Notes under the pieces: model-generated
Seen by the model: the letters and a program-made list of their open reading frames with translations, nothing else
Database searches by the model: none
What the model was told of the DNA's origin: nothing
Position numbers and translations under genes: made by a program
NCBI RefSeq assembly: GCF_000165425.1
Contig: NW_001799133.1
Span: 124,001-188,000, forward strand
Direction of reading: 5' to 3'
Source: Paramecium tetraurelia
Taxonomy: Eukaryota; Ciliophora; Oligohymenophorea; Peniculida; Parameciidae
DNA: 64,000 nucleotides
Shown here: positions 23,398 to 35,472 of the stretch, piece by piece
Numbering within the stretch: position 1 is the first letter of the stretch
How the letters are laid out: every line of letters starts with the position of its first letter

Positions 23398-23637
23398 ATG
23401 TCTTATAAACCAAGACCAGAAAATAAATTAAAACAAGATTAATTCACTAAAGAAATCAAACCAAATAATTTGCCAAATAATATCTTGAATATTAGCAACA
23501 GTCAAGAAATTTATTTCAATACTAAAGGCTACTATTAGGATTTATAATTGAGAATATAATGTTAAAAAACATAGGTATTTCATTCTTATTATGTAGTTGG
23601 ATGGAATTTTAGAGAAAAGCTTAAAAATATTGGATGA
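23398..23637 (+). CDS. Small hypothetical protein
   Basis: 79 codons, intronless, starting MSYKPRPENKLKQDQFTKE, 57 bp after the stop of the GRAM-VASt gene. It is polar and basic with several Tyr/Gln residues, ending YYVVGWNFREKLKNIG. No signal peptide, TM or known motif. A frame this short could occur by chance without TGA, so support is modest: composition is protein-like and the ATG is preceded by an AT-rich leader. Confidence 0.45.
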
Positions 23638-24075
23638 GGAATAGCAAAAATAATAATATGAAGGAATAATTTGAATTTATATATATATTTATATGTATTA
23701 TTAAGTATTCGTTAATATTAATATTTTAAAAAATAAAAAAATTAACTGATCAAAAATCTAAATAATTTTTCCATTTTCTTTATAATAATTGATTAAGTAA
23801 ATGTTTAAAAAATACTTAAGGATTAAAAAATTCTATTTATTCATTATGTTTATAGATGAAATAAAAAATATTAGAAACTAATATGAAACATTTATGATAG
23901 ACAAAACCATAACTATTAGCTTATCAAATATATTTACTAATTCTAAATAATATTTAAATATGAGAATATATTTTATTATTTTTAATTGAAGGATAAAATT
24001 TCATAACATTTAATGATAAATTTTGATAATGAGAAGAATCAGCTTAAATTTTTTCAAATATTTATTGTATCTATT
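23638..24075. other. AT-rich intergenic spacer
   Basis: About 440 bp of very AT-rich sequence with frequent TGA in the frames I examined on both strands. I see no gene or RNA. Confidence 0.5.
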
Positions 24076-24535
24076 ATGAATAAATCTAGTGATAAGCTAA
24101 TATGTAAGATTAAAAGCTGAATCTAACATAAAAACTTATAACATCAGAGTAGCATAGAGTGTTAATGAAGATGGTTTGATAAAAATGATAAGATATTACG
24201 GAATGAATTAGATTGAGATAACTAAGCATGTAGTAGAAGGAAGAATTTTACTAAATTTACTTAGCTAGTGCGAAACAAAATGAAATGATATAAGTATTGA
24301 TGGAATTAATATAACTCAAATATTAAAGAACTACCAACTCTTTCTAAATTTACTAAAACGTTTTCAATTATATTCTAAGAAATTTCATTTTCACTATGAG
24401 GATTTACTATTCAAATTAGAATACAGAATTATCTGTTTGAAGAAACGACTGGAAAAAATTTAGCAAAGCAAAGTTAAATTGGGATTTCAAACTTAAAAAA
24501 TGATAAATCTCTGCATAAAGTATTATAATAAATGA
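24076..24535 (+). CDS. Small helical protein, unknown
   Basis: 134 aa if two introns are removed (28 nt, GTGATAAGC...TAAAAG, after codon 4; 27 nt, GTGCGAAAC...TATAAG); the remaining length is divisible by three. The product starts MNKSTESNIKTYNIRVAQSV and has helical segments GLIKMIRYYGMNQIEITKHV and ILKNYQLFLNLLKRFQLYSKK, ending NLCIKYYNK. No known domain. Both introns begin GTG rather than GTA, so the model is tentative, but without them a TGA interrupts two clearly protein-like stretches in compatible frames. It converges on the MORN gene with 45 bp between stops. Confidence 0.5.
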
Positions 24536-24580
24536 CTTAGATCTATTGATAGAAAATTTGTCAGAGTGATAGCAATAATA

Positions 24581-25554
24581 TCAATTATTATTCACTAATC
24601 TACCATTCTCAAATATACATTCTTTTTTAACGCCATCCTCAACAATAAATCCTTTACCATGTTATTTTCCTTGATTCCAACCTCCTATGTACACTTTACC
24701 ATTTTCCCATGTGAATTATCCTTATCCATGTTTTTTATCATTTTCATATTCTCCTACATAATGTTTGCCATCAGGCCAAAACGTTTCACCTTTCCCTATA
24801 AACTAGTTAATGAATTAAATATACCATTCATTTGATTATCTTTCCATTGTCCCTTATAATATTTTCCTTATTACCAATAAAATTCTCCATTGCCACAAAC
24901 CTAATTATTAATAAATTCTCCTTCATATCTACTGCCATCTTCAAATATGATTTTCCCTCTTCCATGTTTTTTACCTTTTACATATTAACCCTATAAATCT
25001 AATAATACTTAATTAAAAAACTTCATATTTAATTTATTATGGCCATTCTTCTATTCCATCACCATGTTAGAGGTCATCTTTCCATTATCCAGTATAAGTA
25101 CTTTGATTGCACTATTTGAAAATTCCTAAACCATTTGCTAAATCATTAGACCACTCCCCTTCATAAACATCTCCATTTGGGTGGATAATTTAACCTTTTC
25201 CATGCAATTAATCATTTTAAAACTAGCCTGTATATACTGTATTGTCACTCCAAGTCTATAGTTTAAATATTCTCATACATAAATTCCTGATCCATGCCTC
25301 ATTCCATTCAACCATTCTCCTTCATAATATCCCATATTCTTCATTTACATCTTATGAAATTTTGTTAAGGTAGTTGCATTTTTGACTAATTCTTCATCCT
25401 CTAAATTCAAAGGAATGGAATCTTAAATTAAATTTCATAACTCACCAGCGTTGCTAATAATAGTTTGTTTAGATGGGACTTTTTAAACAGGTTTTAGTTA
25501 AATTTCTGATTCCACTTAAGAAGTTTGATGGCAATTTTTACAAGCTGACCCCAT
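24581..25554 (-). CDS. MORN-repeat protein
   Basis: 288 aa with introns of 24, 23, 31 and 29 nt. After an N-terminal about 65 residues (MGSACKNCHQTSQVESEI; the Gly2/Cys5 context could be acylated) there are about eight to nine MORN repeats, such as YYEGEWLNGMRHGSGIY, VYEGEWSNDLANGLGIF, RYEGEFINNQVCGNGEFYW, HYVGEYENDKKHGQGQF and VYIGGWNQGKQHGKGF. MORN repeats bind phospholipid or act as membrane/cytoskeleton scaffolds, and are common at the ciliate cortex and basal bodies. Location and partners here are inferred only. Repeat register is restored exactly by each intron, which supports the model. Confidence 0.92.
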
Positions 25555-25668
25555 CTTTTCTAGTTATTATTATTATTGAAAAATTGATTATAAGTTTTCA
25601 AGTAATTACTTTGAAATTAAAAAAATTCACAATCACTTAATTTATGAATTATCACTATATATAAAATA

Positions 25669-27351
25669 TCATTCTTTTTCTTAACTCTTACTGTCTTTAA
25701 CCTTTTTTGCTAAAGCATCTGATAACAAAGAAAGCAGACTTATCTCATAGTCAATTTGAGAAACCTTCTTATTTTGAGTCTATTTTTTTAACTCTTCATT
25801 CTATTTTTTTAATTATTAGTTATGTTCTTAAAATTATTTAATTTTATCTGTTAAAAATGAAATTTATTAAGATTATTGAAGTTATGATTCAAATTTGCTT
25901 TTCTAATTCTTACTTTCCAATTCCATCTTCACTTCATTGTTTTCTGCTTGTAACTCTTTTATTTTTTCTTCCATTTTATGATTTTCTTTTATATAGTAGT
26001 CTCTTTCGAAATTTTCGTTTTTGGCATTCGTTGATAACTTCATTTCTTAAGCCAATTATTGATTATTGGTACTTGTTATTTTAGGCATATCTTCTTCTTC
26101 AGTTTAATGCAAAGTCTCAAGTAAATCTTAAAGTTCTCTAATTTTTTATCCATATTCAGTTTCCATAGTTTTCATCTATTCCTACGATCTTTCCAATCTA
26201 GCTTTATTTTATTATAACTCTAATTCTAAATTTAATTTGGATTCTTTCAACTCTGATTATTAAATTAATAACTCCTTAATATTTTACTTTAATGTAGCCA
26301 TTTCTTTTTCATATCTTTCTTTACCTTTTTAGTATACATCTTTGTCCAATTCTCTTCTTTCTTGTAGCTAATTAATATTTGGAATCTCTTACGCTTTCAA
26401 TTTTTTATTCTAATTTTTCATTCTCTTGTAATTTATATTTGTTTTGCTAGTATTCTTCCTTTAATTAAATAAATTAGATTTCTTTCCTTTTCAAATCTTC
26501 AATAATTAATTCATATTATGCCAATTTGTGTTCTTATTCCAAACATTTTTTATGTATTTTCTCGCTTTCCTTAAACTCAAGCTAAAAGTCCATCTTCTCC
26601 TCCAAACCTTAAATTGTTTATAAAATTGCTTACATTTTTCTAAATGACATTTAGATTCTGTGAGTGCCTTGATTTCCATTTCTTTGTTCTCCATTTAGAC
26701 CAAGGCATCATCCAGGGCACTTTTTAATGTTTTTTATTTCTCTTCAGATTCATTTAATAATTATTTAAGTTCTGTATTTTAAGTTTCAATTTCATCCATT
26801 TTTTATACCAGACTTTGAATATAGTTTTCCTCTTGCCATTCATTTACTTGATTCTCTGACTTTATTTTATATTATTTATTATACTTCATCTAGTTGATTT
26901 TTAAGAAAATGCATTAAAGTTTCTTAATCTTTCTCCTCTAACATTAAAATAGGCTCAATAAATTTTCCTCTTAAGTTCGAAGATAGAATAACTTTCATTA
27001 TCAGTTCAAATAAGGCCAAAATTTATTGCCTATTTTAATTTACTGCAATCTCGAAAACATCTATTTCTATATAATCAGGTGGCTTGCATTGAATATTCGT
27101 TCGATATTATTAAACTTTTTAAAGCATATCGATCAAATGACCTTGAACCTTCTAAGCATCAATTTCAATCTTTAAGTTTTTAGCACTCGCCAAAGAAAAG
27201 AATGTAGGATCAACTAAATTCAACAATTAACTAAATGCACATCCTTTAATTTTTAAAATATATCTTTACCATCAGCCAAACTCTCAAACGACTAAATATT
27301 CAATTATTAATATTTATTAAGCCACTGAACAATAGCATTCTCTAAACTCAT
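25669..27351 (-). CDS. HOOK-domain coiled-coil protein (dynein-adaptor-like)
   Basis: Minus strand, start MSLENAIVQWLNKYQQLN at 27351, with a 26-nt intron (GTAAAGATA...TTAAAG) in the N-terminal domain. Residues 1-150 match the HOOK/calponin-like fold: FESLADGCAFSQLLNLVDPTFF and KFIEPILMLEEKDQETLMH, corresponding to the loading helix of Hook proteins. The rest, to the end LLSDALAKKVKDSKSQEKE at 25669, is long coiled coil rich in Glu/Lys/Gln. Hook proteins link cargo to dynein/dynactin through the Hook domain and coiled coil. No C-terminal cargo domain is apparent. I did not resolve all downstream introns. Confidence 0.82.
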
Positions 27352-28232
27352 ATTTTTAATTATAGGTTATTTTTATTGTATTCTCTAAAAACTTAAACAC
27401 TCATAAATTAAACAAATTTCAAATCTATTTTTAATTACCCATTAGGAATGATTGCTTTTACAAATTTAAGTGAAGGTAATCGAAATTGTAAATTAGATAC
27501 CAATATATGGATTAATTTCTAAAGTTTATAAATTAGCCTTGATATTATTCATCTATATATTCTACAGAATTTAAATATTATATAATTATCCATTAGCTAA
27601 ATTTGAAAATTAATGTTATAAAGAAATAAACCTAATTTATTAGACTGCTAACTTTAAATGTATAAAGAGCAAATTGCTAAAACATATAGAAAATGGAATA
27701 AACCAAATAAATAGTTTTCATAGAAAGAGAAATTATTGCTTAACCTATTTATGTTCATCCTCTGTAAAATAGAATAATTACTATTTTTATCCTATCAGCT
27801 TTGAAAGTGGATCGGAAAAATGAACTTTGTATTTCAATAATCTACAATTACAGCTCAAGTCATACATGATAATATAAATATGGTTTGATAATTATAGCTG
27901 CTCATAAGTGAAGAGTCTTAAAAGCTATAATCAATTAAGCAAACAAGATTATCGGCAGTGGAGAAGATAATGCTGTTTAAGAATGTTAGCTAATGTTAGA
28001 ATTAGCATGATTATATTTTTGATTCTTGTATTAACATTAGAATTTTCAATAAGCCTTAACCTAAATCATTTCTTGTGAATAATCGTATATTTTAGATTAT
28101 AAATTCAAACAATTCCATTAAACAAATTATTCTATTTATTTTCACCAAATACAATAATTAATATTTATTGTAATAATTATTTACTATTATTTTGTTTTTA
28201 TATTATAAAATAGAATTGTATAAATTTAATTA
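27352..28232. other. Long intergenic region with two small unassigned plus-strand frames
   Basis: No gene could be assembled. A plus-strand frame open from about 27590 contains MEQTKQIVFIEREIIAQPIY at 27693 and a hydrophobic stretch (RIITIFILSALKV), ending with TGA at 27867-27869. A second frame starting at 27864 (MIIQIWFDNYSCSQ) has a good TM-like stretch (ISMIIFLILVLTLEFSISL). They may be exons of one small membrane protein or chance. The remainder is AT-rich spacer. Confidence 0.3.
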
Positions 28233-29249
28233 ATGAGTATGGCATTGTAAAAATTTCCGTCAATAGAAATTATTAAAGTAGCTGGTTCTGGTACTTTTGG
28301 TAATTATTGAAAATATTGCCAGGATATGTCTTCGAAGCATATGATCATAATACAAAACAGAAAGTTGCTCTCAAGAGAATTGAAAAGGTTGGAAATCTTT
28401 TAAGTAGAGAATATGAAATACTATTTGAAGTTAAGGAATGTGATCATATTGTTAAAATCCTCGTAAAATATTATAGCATGAATAGGATTTCTTTTATTCT
28501 AGAACTGATGCGGGTAAATTAATTCAAAATATTGTGTTTGAATATATGGAGGATAACCTTGAAAATAGGATATAAACATTTATTAAACAAAATAAATTCT
28601 TTTCAGAGCTGACAATAAAGTCCTACATATATCAGATTTTAAAAGGATTATAGTTTATTCATAATAAAGGAATAGCTCATAGAGATTTAAAGCCGTAAAA
28701 ATGATTGATAATTTTTTAGAGAAAATATCCTTATAAATGATAAGGAAGTAGTTAAATTGTGTGACTTTGGTAGTTCTAAAATGATAAATTCTCATGGTTA
28801 AAATACACCTTACATAGTGTCTCGATACTATCGTGCTCCTGAATTAATTTTATGCGTAACAAAATATGATGTGTCTATTGATATTTGGGCTCTTGGTTGT
28901 ATAATGGGGGAATTAGTTGTGAAGGAAGCTCTTTTTAAAGGAAAAAGCGAAGGAGATTAATTGTTCGCTATTTTCAAAGTCATGGGAAGTTTTAGTCAAA
29001 GTGAGATGGAATATTTTTCAAACAAAGTGCCCTTCGATCATAAAATATTTTTCAAAGAATTATAGAAGTATAAGAGATAGAATTTAAAAGAGAAATTCAG
29101 TTAAATGAAGGACTTGGATAATTTTTTAGATTTACTTAAGTAAAAAACCAAATGTATTTAGCTTAATGCTGCAATATAATCCAGAGAAAAGAATTAGTGC
29201 AAGCGATGCTTTGAAGCATCCATTTTTTAAAGATGTAGCAAATTAATGA
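28233..29249 (+). CDS. GSK3-like CMGC protein kinase
   Basis: 307 aa with four introns (23, 23, 25, 22 nt). All kinase motifs are present: glycine loop AGSGTFGYVFEA, VALKRIEK lysine, HRDLKPENIL catalytic loop, DFGSSK metal site and SRYYRAPELI. The preceding TPYIVSRYY carries the activating Tyr typical of the GSK3/shaggy group. SIDIWALGCIMGEL and the terminal NPEKRISASDALKHPFF follow. No extension beyond the catalytic core. It probably phosphorylates primed Ser/Thr substrates in the cytosol. Without the introns each exon ends in a TGA or frame break. It converges on eIF5A with 44 bp between stops. Confidence 0.92.
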
Positions 29250-29293
29250 CAATATATTTACAATAAATATTTACTATATATATTTAATGTGAA

Positions 29294-29830
29294 TCATTTA
29301 TCTTAGGCTTCTCTGCTTCCAACGATTTTTTCTTCTCCCATGGCTGAAAGAACTGATATCAACAAATCCCTAAAATATTAATGGAAGTAATTTACTTGCC
29401 GGCATCAAATTAATCTCTGATTTCCTTCACCAAATTGAAGTCATCTTCAGTTTCTGGTAGTTTGAGATCTTCTTTAGTTGATCCATCTTCATTCATAAGA
29501 ATGACGAATCCATCACCTTAGATGTCCATCAATGTATATTCCTTTTTAGTAACAAAAGGAACGTCAATGTTGTGAGATGTGGGGGCTGAATCTTCATAAG
29601 TTTTGTTTGTGAAAATATCCTTTCCAACAATAGAAGCCTAATTGATTTGATAAAGTGAATACTTTAGCATGACCATGCTTTCCTGCCTTTGATGTTGACA
29701 CATCGGTAATCTTGCATGGATGTCCCTTAAGCATAACATAGCCTCCTTTTTTTAATGAACCAGCACTTTCTGTGTAGGTGTGGGATGAACCTGCATTTCC
29801 TTACTCGAATTGATTTTCGTCGTCAGACAT
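29294..29830 (-). CDS. EIF5A: Translation factor eIF5A
   Basis: 161 aa with two introns (25 nt at 29638-29662; 26 nt near the 3' end). The hypusine loop [13 protein letters not shown] is intact, with the Lys to be hypusinated in GKHGHA. Flanking family blocks are [50 protein letters not shown] and the terminal [14 protein letters not shown]. eIF5A binds the ribosome E site and relieves stalling at polyproline, and also promotes termination. The gene is a strong calibrator: it proves TAA/TAG as Gln here and fixes the intron size class. Confidence 0.97.
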
Positions 29831-29959
29831 TTAATTATATTTAAATTTATTTTAAATTTGGGGATTTGTGAAATATTATATATTACAATTATCAGAAAAT
29901 AAATTCTTTATAAGTTTATAAATAGTAAACTTTTTCTTCAAAATATAACTATAAAATTC

Positions 29960-30642
29960 TCATTATTAATATCTACGTAATATCACTCGAGTCATCATCA
30001 ATTCTCTCCAACTATCGAATTCAAGATTCTCAATAATTTACATTTCACTATGCTGTCTCTATTCCTTATAACAAGTGTAGGGATATTTCCAATCGCAATT
30101 ATTTGTCATTTATATATCTAATTAGGCTCTAAGTTAGTACAATATATATACTAATATTCAGTTATTGCTATTTGATCTTATTGAATATAATTAGAACTCT
30201 TTTGATTAATTTATTCTATCCACTAATTACGTTTGTTGTGTTATAGTAAAGATCGGTAAGAAATTAATTACGATTATTGATTTAATGCAGATTGCCGTTG
30301 CTTGGCTAACTCAGATTACTATTCAGTATTTCTAATAGAAAAGTCGGCTGGTGTATGTAAAGATGTACTAGGAGTCTTTTTTATATGTTTTTTCGTTAAT
30401 TTCTTAGGAGATTTGTTAGTGAGCCCAGCTAAAACATTCTTTAAAGAATCATTTTATGGAATTATAACTAAAGTACTTTCACATGAAGATTTTAATTTTA
30501 GATTGTTTATTAGATTTTTGACATCTTTTTTATACTTTGGACAATAAAATTGCTTTTGCTAAGTATCATATAGATCACTTATCTAATTTATTGTTTGTTT
30601 ATTGAATGAAGAGGTTCTCTTCTTTTCAGCTCTTTTATTCAT
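29960..30642 (-). CDS. Basic unknown protein
   Basis: 219 aa with one 23-nt intron (GTATATATATTGTACTAACTTAG). Starts MNKRAEKKRTSSFNKQTI. Strongly Lys/Arg/Gln-rich first two thirds with motifs YCPKYKKDVKNLIN, NKSPKKLTKKHIKKTPSTS, HTPADFSIRN, then a Gln-rich coil. The C-terminal exon is more structured: CDWKYPYTCYKEQRQHSEM and LEFDSWRELMMTRVILRRY. No TM or signal peptide. Not recognised; the basic Ser/Thr-Pro context is compatible with a microtubule- or nucleic-acid-binding protein, which is speculation. Confidence 0.68.
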
Positions 30643-30753
30643 TAAGTTAACAATATTATTTTTAATATAAATCTCACTTTACATTGTAAATGAAGTAGAT
30701 AAAACATATTAATCTTTGATATGTTAAAAATGATTAGTAGATAAATATATTTA

Positions 30754-33700
30754 TCATATTACGTTCCACGCATTCCTACCCTGCTTATTTAAAATGTGAG
30801 AGAAGGCTCCAGAAAACATTAGCATATCAGCTATTACATAATGAGAATATGCTATTGCCAAATGCAAGGGCGTATTTCCATCATCCTTTTTTAGTAAAAA
30901 AATACATTCTGTATATTAATATCTGCTCCTCTTCTTATTAGCTCTTTCACAATCTCCTTATTTCCACTTTGTGTAGCTAAAGTTAAAAAGGTTTCATTGT
31001 TTTAGAATCTATAATCAATGTACATTTCTGGCAATTAAATAAAATTTTCCATAAACTATGTAAAATTCTACTTAAATTATTTACCTCCTAAAAATTGTTG
31101 TCCTAGATTGCAAACTTTACTTAATATTTTTGATCATATTTCTACCTTTTTGTTTATTCCTCTGCATGACTTCTCATCCTCAATGCATTTTATTACATAC
31201 TTGATATCTAAAGGATGATTTATAAATAAAAATATGTATACTTTCTGTTCAAAGATCTTATTGAGTAATTTATCTGATTTTGTCGGATGATGTTTTAGTT
31301 TTTTTTCATTCTGAGATTCTTGAAACTATTAGATTTTTGGCTGATGTTTTTAATTGTCTCCATCAATTATTTTTTATGAACTAATATCCAATCTACTATT
31401 TGATGATTTGATGGATGAAGTTTCACTTAATTCTCCATTGGAATTACTTTTTTGAATTGTCTTTGATCCTGATCCATTAAATGATTGTTAAGATTAGTTA
31501 GTTGGTTTAGTTAAATATTAAGTAGTAGATTGGGTGATAATATTATTATTTTAAGTTTATTAATTAGTTAATTAGTTAGAATACTGCATTGTTAATTTTG
31601 AGATGTTTTGATCTGGCGAATTGGCAGTTTACTTTTTTCTTAGATTTGGTTAAGCAATCGTTTATGATTGATTTTGTAGTAACTACTTTTTATTATGCAA
31701 ATTAGTTTTTATTTTAGCAATTTATCGAATATGTTAGTCTGTTTTTATAAACTGTTAATTTATTATTTATTATGGTTATTATTTTTATAAATTTAATTAT
31801 GATTGCTGTTATTGCAATTATTAGTTTTAACTTTTTGATTACTTCTCTAATTCCTTTAATTTTGGTATTTCTGGTAGATTTTCTAATGTCTCTATTAAAT
31901 CTTAGTGTTCTATGTCAATAACCTTCTAAAAATCCTAATATCTTCCAATCAATATTGTTTGGTATCGCACTTCTAATTAATTAGCTATTCTCTTTTTTAA
32001 AATTTCCCCATTATTGAATTATTCTAGTTACCTAAATGCCTCACTATCAGTATCAGAGTAGAGGGAATCTAGAGTCTCATTTAAAGGTCTGGCTTGTTAA
32101 GGGAAAGTTAATAATTAATTTTTAGTATTTTGATCTAAAGTGCTTATAATGCACCTATATTGATATGATTATAAGAAATTAGTTTTTGCTTATTTAATTA
32201 AAGTCAATTAACCAGTAGAAAGAGCTGATGTTATGCATGAATAATTACATTTCAAATTCTTGAAATCATCTTCAATAAATATGTCCTCCTCTTCCCCTTA
32301 ATCTAAATGATTAAGGGATTTTACTTTGCTTCCAATTTAACTTCCATTTTCTTGTTATTATAATCCTAGCCTAAATTTATTCAAAATTAAACTTTAAATT
32401 GGCTCTTCTAAAAGTAAATCTAAAGATCTGCTTTAATCTGATTCACTAGAAGAAAATGTTTCGCTCTAATCAAAAAAAAAAAGGTTGGAACTTAAGGATA
32501 GTTTTGGCTAGTCAATAATATATTTTGGGAGTTCTATGTTTTATTGCAATGTCGATCCAATCAATTCGAATCCAGGTACTTCGGTGACTTAAAACTTTCT
32601 GATTAGTTTTAGAAAAATAAATACATAAATGTTAACTTAATTAATTGTTGTTAGGAAATATAGTAATCTTCTATTTCTTATATATTCATTCCAACAAAAG
32701 TAGTTTTTCTGGGTAATTTATGCAATTTACTTTGATAATAAAGCCTGACATATAAATTAGACTTGAATAAATAAGATATTTATTTACTTTTGAGAATTCT
32801 TGATTAAAATCTAGATTGTTATTTTCTTCAACATTAGGAGGAGGAATGGTAATATTAGATAGTTCATCTTTAATGATTTGTTGTGAGACTGAGTGTCTTA
32901 GATGTATTTGTCTTAAGGATTAGTGGAGAGATCCAGAATGTGTTAGGTTTCTTCTACTAGGAGACTTAGATATTTTAGGTGGAGATAATGCTAAATGCAC
33001 TTCTTCAATAATTTAATCTTATTGAATTATAAATTTTGGTCTCTTAAAAATTTTAATTTCATTTTCTAATTTATCGTTAGTAATTGTAATTGTAAATAAA
33101 TCTTTATTTAAATTGATACCTTATGCATAATGTTCATTAGTTCCTTGTTGAGAAAATTGATTCTTTTTATATTTAGATAAAAATGAAAATTTTTAGGGTT
33201 ACTCAACTTCTTTGCTGTTTTCAGTTGTTGTTAAAATCATTTTAATTTTTCTTTAAAATGCTTTATTGGTAGTATTTAATTTAGCTATTTGTGAATTGAC
33301 AATGTTATTCATCTTATGTGGATGTTTCAAATTGAATACACTCTCAAATAGTTTTTTCTTATTGGCTACTTCCTTATGTTGAAATTACTTAGCCTTATAT
33401 AAAATAAAATTTCCAGCCTCAAAGGCATCACTTATTTTTTGACGTTCTTCTTCATGCTTTATTGTGAATTCAGGTGAGATTATGACATTAAAAAGGGACT
33501 TTGGCTTAAATAATATTAATAATGTACTTGTTTGTTGATAAAAAGAGTAGAAACTTGAGATTAAACAGCATTTTTGAATTTGAGTCGAACAGATAGTTTC
33601 TTCATCTTTTAGGGTACTTGAGGGAAATCCTCTTCTCCTTCAGAATCTTCATCTTTATCTGATTCGTATTCCTAGCCTTTCGATGAATGTAATTCTAATG

Positions 33701-34124
33701 GCTCTGTTATTTGTATTGTTGGAATATGTATTAATGGAGGAATATCTGGCAATCTGGCACTGTGTTAGGAATCAGTGTAAATTGAAGGCAAAATACTTTT
33801 TCGAGATTCAATTTTTCTTAATTCCCTTGCTTTTTTTTAGATTATTAAAAATGGATGCTACTCTGATTCTGTGAGTGATATTATTTTCTCTTATTTAAAT
33901 CTTTTCTATTGAGGTTAATTCTTTAAGTCTGACGATAAACTTTTAATATGATGAACTATTGGTTGCTATTTCGAAATATGTTGAGTCTATGTCTTAACTC
34001 GTGCAGAATTTTAAAGTATTGGTTTATTTACACTTTGAGGAGATTTAATTGGTTTCGCTAAACTGTTTTATTTATGCATATTGGCTGTTTGAGTCCTCGT
34101 GGAGGATAAATATTCTGATGCCAT
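30754..34124 (-). CDS. Large protein with C-terminal ankyrin repeats
   Basis: Minus-strand gene starting MASEYLSSTRTQTANMHKQ at 34124. The first about 900 residues are low-complexity, Ser/Gln/Asn-rich, with acidic patches (SDKDEDSEGEEDF) and Pro-rich motifs (SPPKISKSPSRRN). The C-terminus has ankyrin repeats: FLTLATQSGNKEIVKELIRR, GADINIQN, then after a 20-nt intron DDGNTPLHLAIAYSHYVI and GAFSHILNKQGRNAWNVI. Several 20-26-nt introns reconcile the frames. Ankyrin repeats mediate protein binding; the partner is unknown. The central Q/N-rich part (31.5-32.2 kb) was not fully resolved. Confidence 0.72.
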
Positions 34125-34719
34125 ACTGGGTGTCGAAGTATGGGGTCCAATATAATTTCCAAATGCTCTATAGAATTGCTAGTTAAATAAATTGAATTTC
34201 AAACCTTGGAGAAATAGGCTTGGTCAATATAATTTTAATTCATTTTTTATAATTAACTAGAAATGGAAATATTCATATAGAAATAGCCAGTTAATCAATA
34301 TTGTTGATAATAATTAAGTCGAAATCAATATAATCAATAGAATGTAACCAAGCAAAATTGGAATAAGACATTCTTTTCAAATTTAATTTAAAATTCAATA
34401 ATTGAACCCATTATTCTAGTGTTACTTAACAATGTAAAAGTTTAAGTATTGTTATTGTAGTGTTGAAATAATAATAATCGTAAAAATGATGATTGTATTC
34501 AACTATTTAATATTTATACTGTTTTAATATAAGAAAGAAAGGGAATAAAATGTAAAACAGATTTCCATGAGGTTGAACATAATTTCTTTAATGTATTGTA
34601 TGTTCAACCGAGATATTAATTGCCAGACTAAATTTGATGCATGCTAAATAAATGTGGTAATTTTAGGTTGTTTATTCCATAATGAAATAGGAATCATCAC
34701 TTAAAGCCAGTTAATTCTT
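34125..34719. other. Intergenic region, no gene seen
   Basis: About 595 bp between the ankyrin gene start and the next minus-strand stop. It contains a 10-bp inverted repeat (34571-34609) but no convincing ORF or recognisable RNA gene. A C-box-like ATGATGA occurs near 34489, but no matching D box/terminal stem was found. Confidence 0.45.
34571..34609. repeat. 10-bp perfect inverted repeat, possible hairpin
   Basis: GGTTGAACAT at 34571-34580 and its exact reverse complement ATGTTCAACC at 34600-34609, with a 19-nt AT-rich loop. The arms are more GC-rich than the surroundings. It could form an RNA hairpin or serve as a palindromic protein site upstream of the ankyrin gene; no function is shown. 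Confidence 0.6.
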
Positions 34720-35045
34720 TCACCAAGCAGGACTGAAAGGTGACTCTTCAAGCACATAATTCATCATTGTTACTCCCGGGTTACCCATCATTCTAGCTAT
34801 CTCCATTTCATGATTAAGAAGCATAACATCCATTGGTGCTGTTTCATAAAAGGGCTTTGTTAATTGTACAAACAATGAGTATTCTTATAGTTCTGATGCA
34901 TAATCATTTGGCAAATATGATAATTCTTCGTTCTATTCTAGTCTTAATAAAGACCACTCATACCAATTTTACTCTTGCCTCTTAATGATGTTTAAGCTTA
35001 TGTGCTGAGTATTGTTAGAATCAGAATCAAGATGACCATCTTCAT
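34720..35045 (-). CDS. Small secreted protein
   Basis: 99 aa with one 26-nt intron (GTATGAGTGGTCTTTATTAAGACTAG). Starts with a strong signal peptide MKMVILILILTILSTQAQTS, then a short mature chain: LSYLPNDYASELQEYSLFVQ, then MDVMLLNHEMEIARMMGNPG and the end EESPFSPAW. No Cys in the mature part and no known domain. Removing the intron is required to join the signal exon with the acidic C-terminal frame; the summed length is divisible by three. Likely secreted or lumenal; function unknown. Confidence 0.68.
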
Positions 35046-35472
35046 GGTAATTTAATTAATAACTAATGTAAATCCGTTTTTATTTAGATAAATTATATCA
35101 ATAAATCAAAAAGGTTATCTACTGCATATGGTTATCTATTTGCATTAAATAGATGTCTAAGTTATTTCAGTTGAAAAATACGATAACAAATTCAATTTAA
35201 ATGAACAATAAGAAATAATGTTATAGAGTGAATGAGCAAAACTCTAGATTCATTAGCATGTATTCCTAATGCTGCATTGATGTTATTGTCACTAACGACT
35301 ATGTGATAATATTTTTTTAAGATCTATACACAATGATCAATTTAGAATATTTTATTTAATAAACACTAGCTATATTCTATTTAATATTTAAGACACTTAA
35401 CTTTTAACCATAAAGATGGTATCTAAAATATAATATAAATTTGGTTTATATTGTAATAAATAAATATTATAG
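35046..35472. other. Intergenic, between a small secreted-protein gene and a kinase gene
   Basis: About 427 bp upstream of both divergent genes. AT-rich, probably containing both promoters. One plus frame is open from about 35200 into the kinase gene but conflicts with the kinase frame and looks accidental. Confidence 0.45.

Noticed and set aside
34480-34560. Box C/D snoRNA
   Set aside because: A C-box-like ATGATGA is present near 34489 but I found no D box with a terminal stem.
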